Shown here: piece by piece, positions 6,575 through 9,169 of the stretch
Numbering within the stretch: the first letter of the stretch is position 1
Layout of the letters: each line of letters starts with the position of its first letter
DNA from: an uncultured Lachnospiraceae bacterium
GTDB lineage: Bacteria; Bacillota; Clostridia; Lachnospirales; Lachnospiraceae
Reading direction: 5' to 3'
Assembly: GCA_934320845.1 (NCBI GenBank)
Contig: CAKRFU010000045.1
Span: 1-9,169, forward strand
Length of the DNA: 9,169 nucleotides
Notes under the pieces: generated by a model
Databases searched by the model: none
What the model saw: the letters and a program-made list of their open reading frames with translations, nothing else
Told to the model about the DNA's origin: nothing
Position numbers and translations under genes: made by a program

Positions 6575-6655
6575 ATGAGTTATTCGATTAGTGATATTGG
6601 AAATTGGTGTAGTATTTTCGGATTTATCATTACGATTGAAACAAGAGGTGTCTGA
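6575..6655 (+). pseudogene. Truncated membrane-anchor gene (26-codon stub)
   Basis: A strong ribosome-binding site (AAAAGGA at 6561-6567, seven bases before ATG) starts MSYSISDIGNWCSIFGFIIT, then IETRGV and stop. The hydrophobic run 'CSIFGFIITI' looks like the first half of an N-terminal membrane anchor, similar in style to the start of the phosphoribosyltransferase-like protein at 7086. The frame ends inside a short sequence, GTGTCTGACACAATAAAATT, that recurs near 8960, so the rest was probably lost at a rearrangement there. It could alternatively be a true small membrane peptide, since promoter and ribosome-binding site are both intact. Confidence 0.5.
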
Positions 6656-6668
6656 CACAATAAAATTT
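6648..6668 (+). repeat. Short repeat GTG(T/C)CTGACACAAT(A/G)AAATTT, copy 1
   Basis: It matches 8960-8980 at 19 of 21 bases, and a shorter form (CCTAACACAATGCAAT, 14 of 16) lies at 6848-6863 at the end of repeat copy B. It contains the small palindrome GTGTC-T-GACAC. It sits exactly where the stub gene ends and appears to be the far edge of the dispersed repeat or of the element that made it. Confidence 0.55.
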
Positions 6669-6690
6669 ATAAAATAATAAATACACAGGG

Positions 6691-6723
6691 ATATAATCTT
6701 GTTTTTAAAAAACAACATTATAT
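6691..6723. repeat. Long AT-rich inverted repeat
   Basis: ATATAAT-C-TTGTTTTT, one central A, then AAAAACAA-C-ATTATAT. Fifteen of sixteen pairs match, with one C/C mismatch. With T and A runs on both sides of the centre it could act as a terminator on either strand or form a cruciform. It separates the stub gene from the next promoter. Confidence 0.6.
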
Positions 6724-6734
6724 TGTTAGTGGGG

Positions 6735-6761
6735 TTGAGAAAATTAATAATAGTATATAAT
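6735..6761 (+). promoter_or_regulatory. Possible promoter of the phosphoribosyltransferase operon
   Basis: TTGAGA (6735-6740) and a perfect TATAAT (6756-6761) are separated by 15 bases, shorter than ideal. It lies immediately before repeat copy B and is the last good promoter match before the gene at 7086, which would give a long leader of about 320 bases through the repeat and a decayed gene. Confidence 0.35.
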
Positions 6762-6764
6762 GAA

Positions 6765-6863
6765 AACAAGGGGCAATGCCATTAAGCTAGTTGTTTGAAG
6801 TTTTGCTCGATAGTTTAGTTGTTGTCAAATATCCAATGAATAAGGGACCTAACACAATGCAAT
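6765..6863 (+). repeat. Dispersed repeat, copy B
   Basis: AACAAGGGGCAATGCCATTA through GTTGTCAAATATCC aligns with the first 70 bases of copy A. It then departs from A: AATGAATAAGGGACCTAACA followed by CAATGCAAT resembles the tail after copy D (CAATGAATATT... CCTGACACAATGAAAT). Copies B and D therefore share one type of tail, copies A and C another. Confidence 0.7.
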
Positions 6864-6865
6864 AA

Positions 6866-7074
6866 CAAAAGATAATTTTTACATATTCTAAGAGATGTCT
6901 GAATACGACGATGGGGGACTTACTTATTGTTGGGATAGCAGATGTGATATTGGAGCGTGATAAGAACCGGGGCAGAATGTAAAACTAATTATTGATAAAC
7001 TGAAAAAAGATGGACGAGAGGGGTTGGGGGAGAAAGGTACATTTTATAGATATGTAAAAAATATTGCCGTATGA
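6866..7074 (+). pseudogene. Decayed gene just upstream of the phosphoribosyltransferase gene
   Basis: One frame reads on as 'NTTMGDLLIVGIADVILERD' then 'KNRGRM' to a stop at 6980-6982. The next frame overlaps it and continues 'GQNVKLIIDKLKKDGREGLG' then 'EKGTFYRYVKNIAV' to TGA at 7072-7074. A single frameshift near 6970 would join them. The final stop abuts the ribosome-binding site of the next gene, as expected for an upstream operon partner. The family is not recognised; the 'LLIVGIADVILE' segment looks like a buried strand and helix. It may have been the true first gene of this operon. Confidence 0.4.
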
Positions 7075-7085
7075 TGGAGGTATCA

Positions 7086-7691
7086 ATGAGTATAATAAGT
7101 GAATTAGTGAGTATTGTAGGGACTATATTAGGTGCTGTGGGTGTAATATTAACAGTGGCTAGTAATAGAAAAAATAGAAAATTGAAAACGGTAACATGGT
7201 CAGATATACAGTCAGCAACGAAATATTTTTGGAGAAAATTAAAACATGAAAAGTTTGTGCCTTTATTTATAGTAACTCCGGGACAAAAAGGTGGAATAGT
7301 AGCACAATTAATAAGTGATTTTTATGAAGATAAAATTCCTGTTTTTACAGGTTTTCTTGAAAGAAGGGAAAAGAAACAAATTCAAATAGAAGATGATAAT
7401 TATATGACTGTATCAACAACAAAATGGACGGTTCATTTGCCAATATTTCTTAAAAACTGTGAATCAAAAGAAAAAGTGAAACTATTAATAGTGGACGATT
7501 TTGTAATGTCGGGCGATTTTTTATATGCACTCAAAAGAGAACTTTTAAATTTAGGATATTGTGAAAAAAATATTCGAGCATGCGCAATTGCCGTTACAAA
7601 GGTAGCGTTAGATGCAAAAAAAGCACCGAATTATCATTGGAAAATAGTTGATGATAAAGAATTTTATTTTCCATGGGGAAAAGCTGAATAG
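7086..7691 (+). CDS. Membrane-anchored phosphoribosyltransferase-like protein
   Basis: This is a 201-residue protein. Residues 4-26 ('ISELVSIVGTILGAVGVILT') form one membrane segment, followed by the positive cluster 'NRKNRKLK', so the catalytic part should be cytoplasmic. The body shows the type I phosphoribosyltransferase pattern: 'PLFIVTPGQKGGIVAQLISD' (59-78), a hood or loop region, and the PRPP-binding signature 'VKLLIVDDFVMSGDFLYALK' (131-150) with its Asp-Asp pair and SGD loop. The purine or pyrimidine substrate cannot be assigned, and the nucleotide-salvage enzymes it resembles are not membrane bound. GGAGG (7076-7080) lies five bases before ATG 7086; in-frame ATGs at 7071 and 7074 precede that site and are unlikely. 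The stop overlaps the ribosome-binding site of the phosphatase gene. A signalling or defence role is inferred from the anchor and context. Confidence 0.8.
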   Translation: MSIISELVSIVGTILGAVGVILTVASNRKNRKLKTVTWSDIQSATKYFWRKLKHEKFVPLFIVTPGQKGGIVAQLISDFYEDKIPVFTGFLERREKKQIQIEDDNYMTVSTTKWTVHLPIFLKNCESKEKVKLLIVDDFVMSGDFLYALKRELLNLGYCEKNIRACAIAVTKVALDAKKAPNYHWKIVDDKEFYFPWGKAE

Positions 7692-7701
7692 GAGAATTTC
7701 T

Positions 7702-8493
7702 ATGTTAAAGAATGTAATTATTGATCATGATAATTTGGTTATTTCGGTATATAATTTATTGCAAAAAGTTAATCAAAGTGTATCACATATAAAAAATTTA
7801 ACTGTTTCTAAAAAAAATATAGCTGATTTTGTCACTAATATTGATTTTCATGTTGAACAAATGTTGATAGATGGATTAAAAATTATTGATGATGTTCCTT
7901 GTCTTTCAGAGGAGTCTTATCAATCTATTAATTGCTATGACTATTGGGCGATTGATCCGATTGATGGTACAACGAATTTGATTCATGGGTACCCGAGTTA
8001 TTGCGTTTCAATTGCAAAAGTAGGGAATGGAGTTACAGAATATGGTTTTGTATACAATCTTGCAACAAAAGAATTTTTTATAGGTATAAAAGATCAGGGA
8101 GCGTATTTACTAAATTCAAGAAATGCTAAAAAGCTGAAACTTTTTGTGTCTAATGTTTGCAAAATATCGGATAGTTTGATCGCATTTGGGTGTCCATATG
8201 ATAAGACTAAAACAGATAAAATATTTATGATATCAAATAAAATAATAAAACAATGTCATGATTTAAAACGTAATGGACCTGCTTCGTTAGATATATGCTA
8301 TGTGGCGTGTGGTCGATATGATGGATATTATGAATGCGACTTAAAAGAATGGGATTATAAAGCAGCGAAATTGATTCTTGAAGAAGCTGGTGGTAAAATT
8401 ACAAATTGGAATGGAGATAATGTCTTGAAAGGTGTCAATAATATTCTAGCTTCAAATGGTAAATTACATGATAAAATTATGAAGTTTTTATAA
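7702..8493 (+). CDS. Inositol monophosphatase family protein
   Basis: This is a 263-residue protein covering the full family length. The metal-binding signatures are complete: 'ADFVTNIDFHVE' (41-52), Glu70-Glu71 in 'LSEES', the signature 'IDPIDGTTNLIHGYPS' (84-99), and 'GPASLDICYVACGRYDGYYE' (192-211) with 'WDYKAAKLILEEAGG' (217-231). It should be an active Mg-dependent, lithium-sensitive type phosphatase. Relatives act on inositol phosphates, 3'-phosphoadenosine 5'-phosphate, fructose bisphosphate or histidinol phosphate, and the substrate here is open. ATG 7702 is chosen over the in-frame ATGs at 7648 and 7651 because AGGAGA (7690-7695) sits six bases before it and overlaps the previous stop. 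It is one tightly coupled unit with the phosphoribosyltransferase-like gene. Repeat copy C starts within ten bases of its stop. Confidence 0.9.
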   Translation: MLKNVIIDHDNLVISVYNLLQKVNQSVSHIKNLTVSKKNIADFVTNIDFHVEQMLIDGLKIIDDVPCLSEESYQSINCYDYWAIDPIDGTTNLIHGYPSYCVSIAKVGNGVTEYGFVYNLATKEFFIGIKDQGAYLLNSRNAKKLKLFVSNVCKISDSLIAFGCPYDKTKTDKIFMISNKIIKQCHDLKRNGPASLDICYVACGRYDGYYECDLKEWDYKAAKLILEEAGGKITNWNGDNVLKGVNNILASNGKLHDKIMKFL

Positions 8494-8501
8494 TGATGCT
8501 A

Positions 8502-8659
8502 GAGGTAATGTCATCAACCCAGTTGTTGTCAAATATCCGATATTTTGAACTCAAAAAGCCAAAAACAGGTATGCCAAAAAGGCAGATGCTGTCCATCTGC
8601 CAAAAAGAAGGATATTCAGTTGCAGAGCTTACCGATATCCAAAATGAATTGCGCTGATT
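8502..8659 (+). repeat. Dispersed repeat, copy C (internally deleted)
   Basis: AGGTAATGTCATCAACCCAG joins directly to GTTGTTGTCAAATATCCGAT, lacking about 31 bases present in copies A, B and D. The deletion lies between two short direct repeats (CAGTTGTT) seen in copy D, as expected from slippage. From 8522 it matches copy A almost perfectly for over 50 bases, then with scattered changes to 8659. It carries the palindrome AAATATC-C-GATATTT (8531-8545). Confidence 0.75.
8571..8657 (+). pseudogene. 28-codon reading frame inside repeat copy C
   Basis: It reads MPKRQMLSICQKEGYSVAEL then TDIQNELR and TGA, the counterpart of the frame at 6335. Most differences between the two copies are silent in this frame, so the ancestor was coding. 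Sequence after the stop is unrelated to copy A, so both are truncated at the same point or the gene truly ended here. No family is recognised. Confidence 0.45.
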
Positions 8660-8823
8660 CCACGGAGAGGCCGCTGAAACTGCCGGAACCTGTCTTTCAC
8701 TGCGTGGACATATTTCATCATCAACCGGATAATATCGATGTGCCTGCCGGAATCCCTGCGCATGAAGAACTTTCTGGCTGTTTTTAATGCTGAAGAAAAG
8801 TCAAGTTCATAGAGATACTCCAA
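8629..8823 (-). pseudogene. GC-richer gene fragment of unknown family
   Basis: The minus-strand frame reads YELDFSSALKTARKFFMRRD, then SGRHIDIIRLMMKYVHAVKD and RFRQFQRPLRG. The block 8661-8800 is clearly richer in GC than its surroundings and has a protein-like basic, helical composition. No ribosome-binding site precedes the TTG at 8823, and both ends lie in or at repeat copies C and D. It looks like an internal piece of a foreign gene trapped between two repeat copies. A plus-strand frame (8545-8787) covers the same bases but is less protein-like. Confidence 0.3.
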
Positions 8824-8904
8824 GGAGCAATGCCATTAAGCCAGTTGTTCGAAGTTTTGTTCGATAGCTCAGTTGTTGTCAAATATTCGATATTTTAAAC
8901 TCAA
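8821..8904 (+). repeat. Dispersed repeat, copy D
   Basis: CAAGGAGCAATGCCATTAAG, then CCAGTTGTTCGAAGTTTTGT and TCGATAGCTCAGTTGTTGTC, give the least damaged version of the first part of the repeat. The central palindrome is AAATAT-TCG-ATATTT, altered from copy A yet still symmetrical. Its tail (CAATGAATATT) follows the copy B type. Confidence 0.75.
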
Positions 8905-8915
8905 TGAATATTCTT

Positions 8916-8932
8916 GTGCGATGAAATCGCAC
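8916..8932. repeat. Small perfect hairpin after repeat copy D
   Basis: GTGCGAT-GAA-ATCGCAC forms a seven-pair stem with a three-base loop, followed by TTCCGGAA (8933-8940) and TGCAT-TG-ATGCA (8945-8956). Three palindromes in 41 bases suggest the end structure of a mobile element. No T-run follows. Confidence 0.5.
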
Positions 8933-8959
8933 TTCCGGAAATTTGCATTGATGCAAGGA

Positions 8960-8980
8960 GTGCCTGACACAATGAAATTT
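8960..8980 (+). repeat. Short repeat GTG(T/C)CTGACACAAT(A/G)AAATTT, copy 2
   Basis: It matches 6648-6668 at 19 of 21 bases. Here it contains the ATG of a 20-codon frame, whereas in copy 1 that position is ATA. Confidence 0.5.
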
Positions 8981-9034
8981 TTATACGAAGAAGATTTCCG
9001 AGATGAAATTTATAAAAAAATGAAGAAATGCTGA
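8972..9034 (+). CDS. 20-codon reading frame, probably the start of a truncated gene
   Basis: AAGGAG (8955-8960) lies 11 bases before the ATG of MKFLYEEDFRDEIYKKMKKC and stop. The composition is protein-like and charged. The frame ends ten bases before a probable insertion-sequence end, so it may be a gene cut short there. It has no recognised relatives, and expression is uncertain. Confidence 0.25.
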   Translation: MKFLYEEDFRDEIYKKMKKC

Positions 9035-9043
9035 CTTGAAAAA

Positions 9044-9076
9044 GTAAATTCCAGTGCAGGGGTAAATTCCACCACG
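9044..9076 (-). mobile_element. Probable end of an IS21-type element (remnant)
   Basis: GTAAATTCCA occurs at 9044-9053 and 9062-9071, an 18-base period. On the minus strand this reads GTGGTGGAATTTACC, then CCTGCACTGGAATTTAC, resembling the multiple short terminal repeats of IS21-family elements in Clostridia. No istA or istB gene is seen, so either the element lies beyond the window or only an end is left. Confidence 0.35.
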
Positions 9077-9169
9077 CTTTAAAATTCTTTGATTTTTAGA
9101 ATTGTGGGAGGCTAAATCCTTATAAAACTGCTATAATTAGATTAACTTTCCATAAAACATCTTACTTTC
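9077..9169. other. Window end, no gene recognised
   Basis: A weak stem, AATTCT/AGAATT (9083-9103), is followed by a TATAAT at 9132-9137 that could be a -10 for a gene beyond the window. No matching -35 at normal spacing is found. Confidence 0.25.

Noticed and set aside
6443..6769. Minus-strand 108-codon frame
   Set aside because: It runs antisense across the promoter, stub gene and palindrome, with no ribosome-binding site or family pattern; its composition is typical of AT-rich noise.
6895..6960. TIR-like start (GLTYCWDS) in one frame of the decayed gene before 7086
   Set aside because: The resemblance to TIR 'SYSWDS' is only a few residues, the frame stops at once, and the overlapping frame with 'LLIVGIADVILE' is more convincing as coding.
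6233..8904. The repeats as a CRISPR array or integron attC array
   Set aside because: Copies are unequal, hundreds of bases apart and without regular spacers; no cas gene, integrase or typical attC core sites are seen.

Overview
The base composition is low in GC, the ribosome-binding sites are purine-rich (AGGAGG or AAGGAG), and the protein types (IS4-like transposase, TcdE/UtxA-type holin, bacterial NLR-like ATPase) fit a Clostridia-type Firmicute, probably a gut Lachnospiraceae. Species cannot be read from the window. This is an accessory, decaying island: intact genes sit between insertion-sequence ends, gene remnants and a dispersed repeat. There are no housekeeping genes, RNA genes or CRISPR arrays.

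Left part (1-600): the start of an IS4-type transposase runs off the left edge on the minus strand. Its leader has inverted repeats that could cover its ribosome-binding site. A frameshifted XRE-type repressor remnant follows. Module 1 (about 812-2842): an extended -10 promoter leads into a small broken gene, then an intact endonuclease/exonuclease/phosphatase (EEP) protein, an intact 177-residue protein of unknown function, and a weak, possibly decayed small reading frame.

Module 2 (2860-6253): a long palindrome, a minus-strand phage-type holin, and a divergent 904-residue STAND/NLR-like protein with an unrecognised N-terminal domain, an NB-ARC-like NTPase and eight 42-residue TPRs. Module 3 (6254-8493): a patchwork of repeat copies, a consensus promoter feeding a truncated membrane-peptide gene, a palindrome and another decayed gene. 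It ends in an intact, tightly coupled pair: a membrane-anchored phosphoribosyltransferase-like protein and an inositol-monophosphatase-family protein.

Right part (8494-9169): two more repeat copies, a GC-richer gene fragment, a 20-codon reading frame and a probable IS21-type end. Four copies of the repeat, beginning AAGGGGCAATG(C/T)CATTAAGCCAG in the fullest copies, lie at module boundaries; one supplies the last codons of the NLR-like gene. The layout resembles a defence-type island in which short modules were shuffled and partly lost. The EEP pair, the NLR-like protein and the phosphoribosyltransferase/phosphatase pair are the best candidates for functional, possibly antiphage, units. That role is inferred from context only.
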